NCBI GenBank assembly: GCA_008973525.1
Contig: WACJ01000417.1
Span: forward strand, 62,001-126,000
DNA from: Stenopsyche tienmushanensis
Taxonomy: Eukaryota > Arthropoda > Insecta > Trichoptera > Stenopsychidae
Length of the DNA: 64,000 nt
Direction of reading: 5' to 3'
Both the position numbers and the translations under genes were made by a program. The notes under the pieces were generated by a model. The model saw only the letters and a list, made by a program, of their open reading frames with translations. It had not been told where the DNA came from and did no database searches. Below, piece after piece: positions 19,718 through 31,389 of this stretch; position 1 is the first letter of the stretch, and every line of letters begins with the position of its first letter.

Positions 19718-22014
19718 CCTATTTGTTTTTTTTACACGTTTTAATTTATATTCCTTCTTTTACAATATGTGTTCTACATGAATGATATTATCAAATTTAT
19801 TCTCTTTGAAGGTATAATAATTAGAACTAGAATTATATAAAAATATAATTTATTAAAATCTGGGTATCTCAATCTGGATACATAGCAAATATATAGTAGG
19901 AGATAAGCTAAAAAAATACATGATTATGAAGCTGGAATTTGGCTTGATTATCTGAAATATTAATTTAACATAACAGAACCGAATAAAAAACGATATTTTC
20001 GAATCGGTTTAGTTCCAGTTCGAAGTCCTGTTTTGATTTCTAAAATATTTTAAAAAACAAGAAAAGCATTTTTTAACTTTATCAGCATTTTTTTAAGTTA
20101 ATAGATGAAATATTAGGTAATATATAACCTAACATTATGGGTAATAGAAGGGTAATATGAAAAAACATTACGCCATAACATTATAGTCGACCTTAAACAA
20201 AAGACACTGTAATTCATAAAAAAATGCTTCCAGCAGTTAATGTGTTAATCATATTAAATAGTTTAAAATTTCAACTTAAATATTTTTACCAACGTCTCCA
20301 GCTAGATCCAGCCTAAACGATACTCACCTTGGGTCAGTTTTGAAAGTAATCACTGCTAGCAGTATTGTTCCTGAAGTAGAAAATATAATAGCAGAGAAGA
20401 GATGCCAAATGTCAGGAAGGAAACATTAAATTGTCCTTTTTATATCTGTACCAGTGGCGGATTAAGACGCACGTTTGGTACCATTAGTTACCACATAGTT
20501 ACCACCAGTAACACTTTTAATATACTACACAAATACAATTTAATCTTTTAGCTAACAATTTCTATTGTGTGAAAAGTCCTTTTTTTTGCGGCCCACCTAA
20601 ACATAAATTTGACCCATGTGAGCCTTTGAGTTTGACGATTCTGCTGTACGTCATACATTTTGCAGGCTGTCTTTTAACACCGTCGCTGCGGATCTTGGCG
20701 GTCTGAATAAAATGCCACCATAGTTGAGTGTTTATACAATATGGGAGCTTCGGTTAAAGGCTACCTGAAATATATTAAGGGCAGACCCCATGGTTGAGTA
20801 GCGGATATAGAGCCTTTAACCCTTTCGCACGTGTCGGCCATTTTGAAGATCCCTACACACGCGGTTAACAAGTTCCCCCCCCTTCAATATGTATATATGC
20901 AAAAGAGCCGGTCTTACGCGAGGGTTTAGAGTATAAATTAACCCTAGACATCCCCATGAGATAAATCCGGACCATTTTTTGTCTACCTGTCGCATTTATA
21001 TTGCGAAAATTTCTCCCGGTTTATATACGCTTGTTTATCTCGCTTTTTTACAACGAGGAACGAGCCTGTAGCCGGGAAGGGGTCAACAGACTTTTTTCTC
21101 ATTTCACGGGAGCAAAGTTGACAGCCTCAAATGGCGATCATTTTTCCTCGTTTCCTGTAATTGATATTTTTCGCCGGAATTTCATCAGTTCGACGAAATT
21201 CATTTTTTGACTTTTATTAATCGCCGTCTGGGTGTGAATGTATGATCCGAGTGATTGATCGATGATTAATATGAAGATCATGCATGGGGGGGGGAAGTTG
21301 ATAAATGATCCGTGAAAAATTGATCCATAAAAAAACACATCCATTTCTATGACGCCTCTATGCGATCCTTCCCACTCGAAGAAGTACAACATCAAAAAAG
21401 TTCAATAAAAAAGTTACAAACCGATCCCGCAGAGTTCAAGAGGCCGTTGTTTTAGCAGTATTATATTTGCGAATAAAAATATATAACGCCGTGTGAAGTG
21501 GGTGGTATACAAAAAGTTTTGATTTGGGAGGCGACCGTTGTCCCGTTAAGTTGACAGGGAATTTGTTTAACTTTGACACGGGTGTTACATTTATTTCGTG
21601 CGATGAAATATTACCAGCCCGACCCTTATTGCTGATATTAAAGTTGGTCCTTTGTTTTCTTTTAATTCAAGGATCGACAAACAGTACCCTAGGTAAATTT
21701 TGAAACATGATTAAAATATCATTCATGAAATTCAACACAGAATAACTCCTTGTTAAATATTGGTAATACCCAAAAGTTCCCACGCTGCCATATAATATTA
21801 AACGAATTTCATTCGATTCTGTTTGCCTATCTCAATTTCATAACTTTTGTGTGTAACAGATTCATGAAATGTCGCCAAAATATTATCAAACAATATAATT
21901 TCATCTGTATTCATGTATTTTTCATCTGTATATGTATAAATCGAATTGAGGGTGGGGGAGGGGAGAGAGTAAATCTCTAAAATGAGAGCAACTCCATTTT
22001 CGAAGGAGAGATGC
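19718..22014. other. Mostly unique DNA with a GC-richer block (20640-21400)
   Basis: No gene is supported. 19980-20060 holds a CGGTTTAGTTCCAGTTCGAA stretch resembling that at 24340-24390 and 26000-26110. 20515-20575 is a fragment of the small repeat at 15005. 21286-21294 is a G run. Confidence 0.4.
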
Positions 22015-22206
22015 ATTTGTCTTGTGTCCGAATTCCAGTGACTCAGAAAGAGCATTCTTACACGTTGAGCTTGGAGAGAAACAGAGACGGAGAGAGTATC
22101 TTGCGTACATCGTACGATTGTATAGATCGTTAAAATAATAATAATGATGTGTGAATGATATAATGATTCGATTTCAAATGTATTGTTTATGTTTACGCTA
22201 AGAAAT
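22015..22206 (-). mobile_element. Family C copy 3 (partial)
   Basis: Inverted C blocks: GAATTCCAGTGACTCAGAAA, ACACGTTGAGCTTGG, TTGCGTACATCGTACGATTG and TGTATTGTTTATGTTTACGC. Both termini are lost. Confidence 0.8.
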
Positions 22207-24339
22207 TAACAAATACGCTTAAATCTTTTTTGTGCGGTGGATGTGTTCTGCATAAAATCGCATTAAAAAAGATATGACTTACATTTAAAAATTGAATGAA
22301 TACATTCCACGGATTTTGAAAACCGCATAACTTCGAAACCAATATATAAAATATACTCAAAATCGCACAAAAAAAGTTTGTATTTTTTTTTTCTAAATTT
22401 CGGCTAGTGCTGATTACGGAAGACAATGGAAAATCATTCATTTTTAGTAAAATCTATGGGGATGTTCCACATCTATCACATCAATGATCTACGAACACTT
22501 TAACTCAGAAAAATTGAAATTGTATTTTATATTTAATGCAATATACTATTATTGAATGGAACTATTTAGTATATATGGTCCATGAGAATATAAGTGCAAT
22601 GAGATCGATCCATTAGGAATGCAATGCTTCGAATATTCCGAACGGTATGCGGATCAAACGATCGGATGTCCTAGAACCGAATGTAACATAATAACATTTG
22701 TCCCAGATAAAAACCGTAAAAATATCAAATATTCAAGTTATAAGAAAAGTTGTTCGCAGAGAAAGGTTTGGGCCATCGTAAAAATATTGAAGTAAGTTTA
22801 CTGTGAGAATTTTATTGTATTTTTGGGCAAAATTACAGGATGTAATTTGCGGTATGATTATGTAAAGTGGCGATTGTTTCGGTGGCGATTTGCGTCGATT
22901 CACAATAACATTTCAAAGTACCAAGATCAAAGATCGCACAAATAGCGCCAACTATGAATATGTACATGCTTTGTCTGATTTTAATCTAGCCGCATCTGAT
23001 TCCTTTATGGCGTCACTCACAAAAATAAACATACGTAAAATCTACGTAGCCTCCACGTGTGATGTTGCAAAGAGAAAATACATAAAAGATACAGGAGGGC
23101 GTGCAGGGGTGGGTGGTGAATAGGCTTTGCTTCTTGCGGAAGGGTCGTTATATGAAGTTGGTGCCGCAATAAAATGCAGATGGCACCAACCCCGTGGGCA
23201 AAAACGGCACCCACGACTCCACTTATGCAATAAAAGGTTGCCATCATGTCCCGAATATATGCACGCGAAACCCATTGATTCCTAATCAGCCGGTTTCCCG
23301 AATTGGAATTAAAAGGATTTGAGAAGAAAAAAAAATATGGAGAAAAGATGGCAAAAGCTGAATTTTATCGGCAAATATAAAAAAGGCCGGCACTTTAATA
23401 TATTGTCTGTCTTGGATTTTACTATGGTAGTATTTTGATATGTTTTCTCAATGCATATCAAATTAAAAACTAATTGATTTCTTCGTAGTAAGAGAAGAGT
23501 ATGTAGATTTTGCATTTCAAACAATACTCGTAAAGAAACAATATTGATGTGCAAAATGTCTCTACATGTATCATTCTTGAACACGGACAACAGATTGAAA
23601 ACCATTATTATAATACATATATCAATGCAATAAATTGTTTAGAAGACATCAGTGAAATTTCGTTTTAATCTATTGGCTGGTTTAAGGATTATATCAATTT
23701 TACTGAAGAAGCAGCATTTTGTGCGAAACTTAATGCGGAACATCCCGGACTGTAAAGTGTTAACACTATAACAAACCATTCTATGTATTCAAATGCCATT
23801 AAGATCAATACAATGGTAATATAAGCAGCGTATAAAAATAAAGTATATAATTTGAAAATATTAACATTGGCATGTGCATATTTTTAATAGTATCTGCATG
23901 CATACTCCGACTTTTAACTATTTTTTTCGCACAATATCAATCAAATTATTCCTCCTTCTTTGTGAGGAATTCTCCCATTGTCTTCCACTTGTGATTGCAT
24001 TTGTTGAATACAAATATTAGAGAATCATCCAGGTTAGAACAAACAGTAATATTGATTAAATCGACGTCTAATTAAGGATTTGCATATTAAATACATATAT
24101 GCATTTTTAGAACGAATTATTTCTAATTAAGAATTTAATGCACTTTTATCCGCATACTTTGTATTTAGGGATTTTTTTAAAAACAAGTGGACAGATATAC
24201 ATTATGTTTGTTGTTTTTAAAGTAACACTATAATGGCCGATGAAACAGCATGTGTGCCATCACCCTAAAAAACAGTTCACGGTCGATTAATACGCGTGGC
24301 AAGGATTATTTAAATAGGAGTTTCATAGCTTCGAACCGC
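22207..24339. other. Unique DNA, no feature recognised
   Basis: Several short frames on both strands (for example 22890-23123 and 23309-23605) lack recognisable domains. No repeat family match was seen. Confidence 0.4.
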
Positions 24340-24535
24340 TATTTTTTCATTTCGGTTTACATTTCGGTTCGGTTCCAAACATTTATAGTCGAATTTATAT
24401 AATTTATATTTATTGAAGATATAACAATTAAAACTAACATCACTCAATAAGTTCATAGCAATTTTTTTTCACGAAATTGCGAAAAAATATCCTTAAATGA
24501 AGAAGAAAAAAGTTTTATGAAAAAATCAATTCCGG

Positions 24536-25007
24536 GATCTTGGGATCGGGATTTTCGATAGTTTAAGAAATTACATTGATAAATTTGATCAAAAATTACT
24601 AATAAGTACATTCGTTTAATATAAAAAATAGATAGAAGTCGAAAGAATTTTATTTATTTCGAAATTATATCCGAAGTAACATTTAAGCATCGAGTGTTTC
24701 GTCATTTAGTCTGGATCTGATTCATTTCGCTGAGACACGGACTAAAACTCGCAAAATTCCCGATTTCCCGACAAATTATTTATTTCCGCCGCTGCAGATT
24801 AATACTTATATACTATAATACTTTGATGTGATTCGTAATTATATTACGAAGGAATAAAAATATTCTAAGCCCCGTATCTATTATATTTCATATCGATATT
24901 CTCATTATTAGAGTCGAGGTGTAGTAAATACATCACCGGTTGGGAAAGGTTAATATAACAATTTTTAAAACACATATGTACTCTATATATGCATGCATAG
25001 ATTAGAC
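24536..25007 (+). mobile_element. Family A copy 5, left part
   Basis: Matches the interior of copy 3 (AAGAAATTACATTGATAAATT) and of copy 4, up to the GATTAGAC octamer where the next element begins. The continuation is at 25890-25996. Confidence 0.8.
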
Positions 25008-25490
25008 CAGGGATGGCCAACCCGCGGCTCGCCTTGAACATTATTTCGGCCCGCGAGATTCATCACACTTTTAGAAAATATATTTATTTTATAATGGCCA
25101 AAGAAATCGCAATTGAAAAGTATTTACGCTCAGCACTTTCCATTGTTGAAAGAATCTAAGAAATCAAAATGTAACAATTACATCAAATATGCAAAAGAAA
25201 CAATAAAACATACAGCTGCTGAAAGCCAATTCAGTAATTTACAGTTAGACAAACACAACAACTTTTTTGAAATATGTTCATCTCCTGTTCATGTTGAATT
25301 CGAATCGACCCCAGAATATCTCCAAATAGAACTGGTTGACCACCAACCAAAAATAAACTCAAATACCCAAACTGAGATCGATTCGCAAAAGCTAAGTGAG
25401 TGGAGAAACAAATATCGCACTAGTAATATATTTTTTAATAATTTTATTTATATTTATGTATTTCTTATATTTAATTTTTAGTGTTATATA
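25008..25490 (+). mobile_element. hAT (Charlie-like) element fragment inside family A
   Basis: Starts CAGGGATGGCCAACCCGCGG, a typical hAT terminus, directly after the octamer GATTAGAC of family A, in a place where other A copies continue with AGTTACTGCC. The right terminus was not found; family E follows. The transposase remnant is listed separately. Confidence 0.65.
25113..25481 (+). pseudogene. hAT transposase C-terminal fragment
   Basis: An open frame of 122 codons whose middle reads FFEICSSPVHVEF, then STPEYLQIELVDHQ. This resembles the region near the C-terminal dimerisation domain of hAT transposases related to GTF2IRD2/ZBED-type proteins, where an F-x-N/S-P-F-x-V-D-V-E run is followed by P-x-x-LQMELI-D/E-LQ. 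The N-terminal BED finger and the RNase-H-like core with its catalytic residues are missing, so the product cannot transpose. The last 20 codons are low-complexity Ile/Phe/Tyr from AT-rich flank and are not part of the domain. The ATG at 25113 is a chance internal methionine. Assignment rests on motif resemblance by eye. Confidence 0.55.
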
Positions 25491-25515
25491 TTTTTTTACA
25501 ATGTACGTTGAGCAG

Positions 25516-25876
25516 GCCCGTAACAAGGGGGTGGCAAAGCAGGCGCCCGCCACGGGCGCAAAACACAGAACCAATGAACCAATACTGATTGACTGACCGT
25601 TTTTATAATATATACTAAGTTATTTAATCCCTATTTTCTTCGTTATCGCTCAAATATTGGGACGACCCAGCCGGCATCGGTTCGCAATAAAATAATGACA
25701 AAAATATTTTTGACCGTTTGTAAAATTTAAACAACGCATCTGATCAGTCTTCTTCGCACAACTTCGTTTTGTAATGAGAGTTCGTAATCACTTTTTAGGC
25801 ATGTTCGAGTATGGCATCTGATCGCCAGGTGCTCATTCGTCATGTCAGTGGTCCGAAAAGCGGACCGGTTGGACAC
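25516..25876 (-). repeat. Family E copy 4 (inverted)
   Basis: Inverted order: CGTAACAAGGGGGTGGCAAA, CGCCACGGGCGCAAAA, CTAAGTTATTTAATCCCT, CTCATTCGTCATGTCAGTGG and the hairpin GGTCCG-AAAAG-CGGACC. It lies between the hAT fragment and the right end of A copy 5. Confidence 0.75.
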
Positions 25877-25889
25877 ACGGGGATTCAAA

Positions 25890-25996
25890 AGCACCGTTTT
25901 AGGTGTTTTAGATTCATAGGACAGTTTTAGGTGCTTATGAATCCCGGGATTCATAAGCACCTAAAACTGTCCGGGATCCCGGGACAGGATTCCCTA
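25890..25996 (+). mobile_element. Family A copy 5, right end, containing a 54-bp perfect palindrome
   Basis: Ends GGGACAGGATTCCCTA, a variant of the A terminus. Positions 25919-25945 are the exact reverse complement of 25946-25972, meeting at CCCGGG with no spacer. Other A copies have only the right arm of this palindrome. Confidence 0.85.
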
Positions 25997-26130
25997 TACA
26001 TGACATATACCGAACCGAAAAAACCGCTGTTTTAAAATCGAATCAGTTCCTGATAAATATAAGGGTTTTATCGGTTTTTGATTCTGTTCCGATTCGAATC
26101 TCTTTGAGGATATATTATTAGGAACACAAT

Positions 26131-26187
26131 CTGAATTTGAGGCAAAACCTTTATAATAAAGGTTCAAAGTCTAGTCCACTACACCAA
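26131..26187 (-). repeat. tRNA-derived SINE head
   Basis: On the minus strand TTGGTGTAGTGG (26176-26187) fits a polymerase III A box, and CCTCAAATTCA (26132-26142) is a weak B box at tRNA-like spacing. No cloverleaf with paired acceptor stem was found, so it is not a tRNA gene. Confidence 0.45.
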
Positions 26188-28194
26188 CACTTGTTCATGT
26201 GTTACAACCTATTATCGTCCAAAAGGCAAATATTCGATCAAATTATAGTTGAATGGCTCATCAATTTCCAATACATATAATTATGACAATTGTGAGGCGA
26301 TCATTCGCTTAGCGACGTCCATAACGTGCGATAATGTCACGCATGCATGACACAATGTCGCTCGTCATCCGTTTTGAGCACCAATTTTCGCTCCTCGTCC
26401 ATAAATTGATTAGGATGGAAATTGATTACGTTTTTATGTTACCAATATGTTCCGTTGTCATGCACAAATAAACTACTGGCGTAAGTTACACAAATTCAAT
26501 ATATTCCGGGAGCGTTTGCGGTGCTTTAACCCTTGCGGGATGGATGCCATCCAATAAATAAAAACAAGGAACCGACCAATTTGTTAACAAATTGGTTCGG
26601 AGGGCTCTAAGTGTATGGCTCCCCCCCTGCCTGAGGTTTCAATTTGGACAGATGTACAAATGGCAGAGAATTAGTTGGGAGGCCGGAAGTTTGGAGTACC
26701 ACTTACGGAGCCCGGGTGTCCAACGGAGTAACATATTTCAAAGAAACTTTCAATTCGTTCCCCATTAAATAATAAACGCACCGTGGATGTCGAAAGTCCC
26801 ATATCCATCCAACACTCGCGTCGACGGCCGCACGAAGAAACACCAAGAATAAAGCAGCAGCAGCACCCTCGTACGAACCATCAGCGCCGGATCTGATACC
26901 CGACGATATTTTCATACATAATAGCCGTCTTTTCAAGCGCGGAAATCACAATATAAATTCAAAAGCATCGTATCGAGACACGATCTCATAATTTCGATCG
27001 TCTAGAACAAATTCGACCCTTATAAATCCCCACAAAAAAAATCCCAACAGATGGTCACTCTACGATGAATAAAAAACAACGCCGCCAACCCTAATATTTT
27101 AAAGAAAAACGACAATGAACACGCGTCTAGCATTAGCGGGAGCCTCCGAAAATATTATTTTAGGGTTAGATCCCGGCCATAAAAGCGTTCGAACACTTCG
27201 ATAGACCTTTTTTTCTAATTCATAATTCCGCGTGGATAAAACGCTTCGATTTTATTTTCAAAGAAAGGTCAAATAACAATTTCGCAAAGGCCCTCCGTGA
27301 ATGCCAGCAACCCGTTCGAAGAGCTTGAATAGACCAAATCGGATTTATGAAAGCTGGGCCGTCTAATAGTGACGGCCTCAAATCGAATTTCGCAGAAATA
27401 TAAACTCGATAACGTCGAAAATGCTCGGGAATGACTGCCACGACCCGAATAACGTCCATCTAACGTTTGGCGATTTAATGACTTCCTTTTGTTTGCTTTA
27501 CTCGGAACGAGCCCAGATTGAAACGGATCCATATTCGAAAGATTTGCCGAGCGGACAGCTGTAAAAACGTTCCAGGGCAATAAATATAAAACCATCTTGA
27601 AAAATTGGGATAAGGTTACACCGAAAAAAATGTTTATTACTGCATCTTTCAACCACAATAGATCTCATTTTGACACACAACCCAAGCTATCATAAAGCAC
27701 AGCTTTTATCAATCAAGCATGTATTTGCTGCAGCCATCTCGACTGAGCGATTTTTACAATGAGTGGCGTCACGCGGGTCCGTTTGCTATCAGATCGTGGA
27801 AGATCCAAGAAAGAGGAATTAAAAGATTAAAAGTCGCGTCCCTTATTTCGAAAGAGGGTGATAATCGATGCTGCGGTGAATGACCCCTCGATGCAGTCTC
27901 CGCGACCGAATAAGGCGCCAATCGGAGACTATTGCAGCGACGAAGGCGACAAAATGGGGAGCTGAAAAGTCGACCGAAATCATTGTTCACGTTACAATAC
28001 AAAAGAAATGTTGTTATTGAACTTTGTATTTTTCATATTTTAACACATTGTATGCAGGTCCGGTTTGATGAGTGATAACGCCTAGCGCGGGGGATATGTA
28101 TAAAAAAGATTTCAAGGCTATCCAAAAATGTCAATAGATCCCATTTGTCTTAGTAGAGTAGAGAATCTATAAGTAGCAAAATCATCATTGTATG
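26188..28194. other. Unique DNA, GC-richer in 27120-28000
   Basis: The longest frames, 27269-27658 (129 codons, minus) and 27769-28002 (minus), show no recognisable domain. No repeat copies were seen. Confidence 0.4.
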
Positions 28195-28400
28195 TATATC
28201 AAATATATAAAAAATAATGTTTGTTTGTCCGTATTTAATGCGCTGCCATACCGTTCGTCCGATTGCAATAAAACTTTGTTAAATTATAGTTTACGCTTGC
28301 GGGAATAACATAGACATAGTTAAAATATTGTTTGTGTACGCAGTTTGTTATGCGAGAAGTGGCATTGCAACGCATGGCGGATAAACACTAGTAAATTGTA
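28195..28400 (+). repeat. Family B copy 2
   Basis: Carries TTTGTTTGTCCGTATTTAAT, then TGCGCTGCCATACCGTTCG, GATTGCAATAAAACTTTGTT and GTGGCATTGCAACGCATGGC, which defines one end of the family (compare 55340-55360). Confidence 0.75.
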
Positions 28401-28552
28401 ATTTAATTATTATTGCAAATTCAATCACTCATTGATGGCGTCCATGCACGACTTTATTAATCGCTCCAGCATTTACTATTTAAAATCCAGGAAATAAGGA
28501 CATTTCTGGATTGAAACGATTGATCAGAAATATTAATATTTTTCCACGATCT

Positions 28553-28607
28553 GGATTTCAACCCGAAGCTTTACAATAAGAGTCCAGGATCTAAGCCATT
28601 ATATCAA
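28553..28607 (-). repeat. tRNA-derived SINE head
   Basis: Minus strand: A box-like TTGATATAATGGC (28595-28607), then TCCTGGACTC, then B box-like GGGTTGAAATCC (28553-28564). It shares CAGGATCTA..CCA.TATATCA with 58485-58508, so both belong to one family. Confidence 0.55.
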
Positions 28608-30220
28608 CGATGTCCGAATACCGACTTTGTCTCTATAATATCCGATTTTGTCAATGATTTAGACGAGGATCACAGTTTGAGAATCGCTTCGCATTTTGGA
28701 TTTCTGGTTGCATTTTATGATGATGATGATGAATTATTACGACAGTAACACATTGCAACCCTCATGGGCGACGCCGTTATTAAAGTTTCACTCGACAACC
28801 TAACAATACGAGATGAAAACATTATGTTTGAATGATATATTTCATCCATGATTATATTTATATCGACTAAATCCCGGAATTCAGTATTGGAGTTTTGCAT
28901 CAATTACTTAATTAAATGAAAAGACATTCACTATCCAGTAGCTTTTTCACCAGAAATGCATGTATCAACTTGGATCATAAATTAGGTTGATTTCATAAAT
29001 ATTTAAGTTTATTCGATGTGTTGGTGTTTGACGTATCAAACAATAAACACCTATTTAAAATATATAAAATTTGGTAACACTTGGTCTGGCGATTTAAATA
29101 AATCACACTATATGAAATATTCAAGCCAGTTGAGTTTATGAAATTAAAATGGATTGTATATTATATATTTTTTATGCTTGACAGCCGCTTGAAAAATGTT
29201 ATTTAGTTACTGTTGAATACAATGTAACAGATGATGTAGTAACAAAAAAGCTGTTGAAAAATTGAAGTGAAATCGTATCGTTTTCGGTATTCATAACAAT
29301 CGAAATACAATGTATTGTATGAACAACCCCTAATATTTTATACCAATAGTCTTGCGCGAATGGAATACTCAAATTCACAGGCGTGGAACAAACCGCATTG
29401 GAAATCGACGAAGCAAATTATCAGCTAGTTTCAGAGTGCAGACTGTAGTCGTAAAATTTGTGTACCAGAAACTCGATGGCAGAACAACGCTCATCGAATT
29501 CAGGTAGTCGAAGAAGATAACTTCATAACAGAAATATGGAAAGTGGCTCTCCGGTTTGAATAACTGATGCTGCGTGTTTATTGCATCCCCCTTCTTCAAG
29601 TACAAAGCAGACGGTTGTAAAAATAAAAATAAAACCTCCTCCTCCGACTGTGGCAATAAAATTTAGGCAAAAGTCATCGCCATATCCTCGCCTGCCATAT
29701 ACTTTTACAGTCTGTTGACAATTGCTTTATTGCATGTCGGCAACATGACAGAAGTGCAGACAAAAAGATCGTTCGCCCGGAGATTTTAGACAAATCTTGC
29801 TCTGAAGCTAATTGAACGGAGTAGTGAAAGTGATGGGGTATGAATTTACCAAGAAATGGACCTAATGCGTCAAACACGACCGCTTTCCAACAAAAATGGA
29901 TGGAAACAATGGAGGCAACCCGAGAAAAAAGGTTCAAGAATTTATTAGTGTTATGACACAAAGAGCGATACCGAAGACACAACAAATGGAATACAGGAAC
30001 CACTCATCCAGTCGATTTGTTGGGACTTCTATAAAAAATCTATATCAGATGTTTATACCAATACACAAATACGATTTCTCAGAATGGACCCTTTTGGGAC
30101 GGGGCTTTTGAACCAGTGGAGTATGCCCAAGCAAAAAAATGCGCTTTGGGATATTAACACATTACGTGCGGGGTATTCCGCGCGCGTTTGCGCCTTGAGG
30201 CGCAAAATATCTCAGCCTCG
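28608..30220. other. Unique DNA, no feature recognised
   Basis: A run of moderate open frames on both strands lies at 29340-30120 (93 and 109 codons minus, 71 codons plus), but none contains a domain I recognise. A GATGAT triplet run lies at 28719-28732. Confidence 0.35.
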
Positions 30221-30234
30221 CGTATAAAAAACAT

Positions 30235-30520
30235 ATTTACAAAAAAAAAAACTTAAATATATTTTTGTTTGTTCGTATGTAATGCGCTGCCATACCGTTC
30301 ATCAAATTGCAATAAAATGTCGTCCACTTATTGCTAAGGATTGTGCGAGTAACATAGGTATAATTTAATGTACAAAAATAAAAATTTGTTTGTTCGTATT
30401 TTATGCGCTGCCATACTGTACATTCGATTACTATAAAACTTTCCCAATTTATAGTTTGCACTTTCTCAAATAATATAGGTTAGGATCATTACTTTTGTGG
30501 CAGCAACGCGCTGGGTACCA
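30235..30520 (+). repeat. Family B copy 3 (two tandem units)
   Basis: The TTTGTTTGTTCGTAT.T.ATGCGCTGCCATAC unit occurs at about 30265 and again at about 30388, followed by GGCAGCAACGCGCTGGGTAC. The tandem unit structure also appears in copies 4-6. Confidence 0.8.
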
Positions 30521-30794
30521 GTTAGTATCTTATAAATTCATATTAGTTGAATTAAGGTGCAAGTCGATTTAAAACAACAGCCACCAGAGAAGTATGATAT
30601 GTTTTTTTAGTCGGGGACTATTTTCAGGATGGTTTATATACATTTATAGAACGTTCTCTATAGCAGTAAAAAATATATATACTGGAAATAGATACGAAAA
30701 TTAAATAGAGTTTTTGGTCGTTCTGTGTATTGGGAATGTGCTCAATTTTGAAAAAAAAAATCTCATAAGCCAATCATCTAATTCTGCGGTTCTT

Positions 30795-30885
30795 AACCCC
30801 TAAAGGAGTACTATCGGAGACCCTGCGATCCCCCTCCACTTATTCGAAAGAGCACTCTTGTACATTGAGCTCGGAGACAGACAGT
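30795..30885 (-). mobile_element. Family C copy 4 (fragment)
   Basis: TTAACCCCTAAAGGAGTACT, then CGAAAGAGCACTCTTGTACA, TTGAGCTCGGAGACAGACAG; the rest of the element is missing. Confidence 0.6.
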
Positions 30886-31314
30886 CGATAAAAATAAGTA
30901 TCATAGATAAGTATCATTCTCGATAAAAAGTTAGTATCGTAGATCCCAACTAAAGTGTGTTAATAAGAGGGGTTCAATAAATTGACTACAAAAATCAAAC
31001 AATAAGAAACATTTTAAAATGGTAATGATTCATTGTGGGAGTCGTCGTATGTACCACATCAACGTGCTTATTTTTACGCGGAAATTTTTATCGGAATTTC
31101 CGATACTGTAAAAATATTCAAGTCACAAATTGCTTTTAATAGCCGCAATATTTGTTTAAAGTGATTCGCGGAAACAAGTCATAAGGAAAATCTATTTAAA
31201 ACAATATTATAAACAGCGACGTTGGCGAGTCATCTAAAACAGATACGGTTCATTTCCATTTTTTTATAATGTAAATCGTATAAATACAGTCTGTGTTTTA
31301 AGCCATTTGCTATA

Positions 31315-31388
31315 AGTTTATTATTATTGGTCTGGTGATGGCCCTGGTCCTAAATGGTCGAAACGCGTAACGCATAATAATTAAAAAC
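31315..31388 (+). ncRNA. Hammerhead-ribozyme-like motif (probable Penelope-like element relic)
   Basis: Elements in order: a stem I strand AGTTTATTATTATT; the core CTGGTGA (31332-31338; consensus CUGANGA); stem II GGCC (31340-31343) with GGTC (31356-31359); the core GAAA (31360-31363); a minimal stem III GCG-TAA-CGC (31365-31373); a cleavage-type triplet ATA (31374-31376); then AATAATTAAAAACT, which pairs back to the first strand with a few mismatches. Very short stem III hammerheads are known from Penelope-like retroelements, whose ends carry such CTGATGA...GAAACG sequences. The A6 core position is G here, which should weaken or abolish cleavage, so I read it as a relic. No Penelope coding sequence was seen nearby. 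Confidence 0.55.
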
Positions 31389-31389
31389 T

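Noticed and set aside
27269..27658. 129-codon minus-strand frame
   Set aside because: No domain recognised, and it overlaps other frames on the same strand in a GC-richer unique block.
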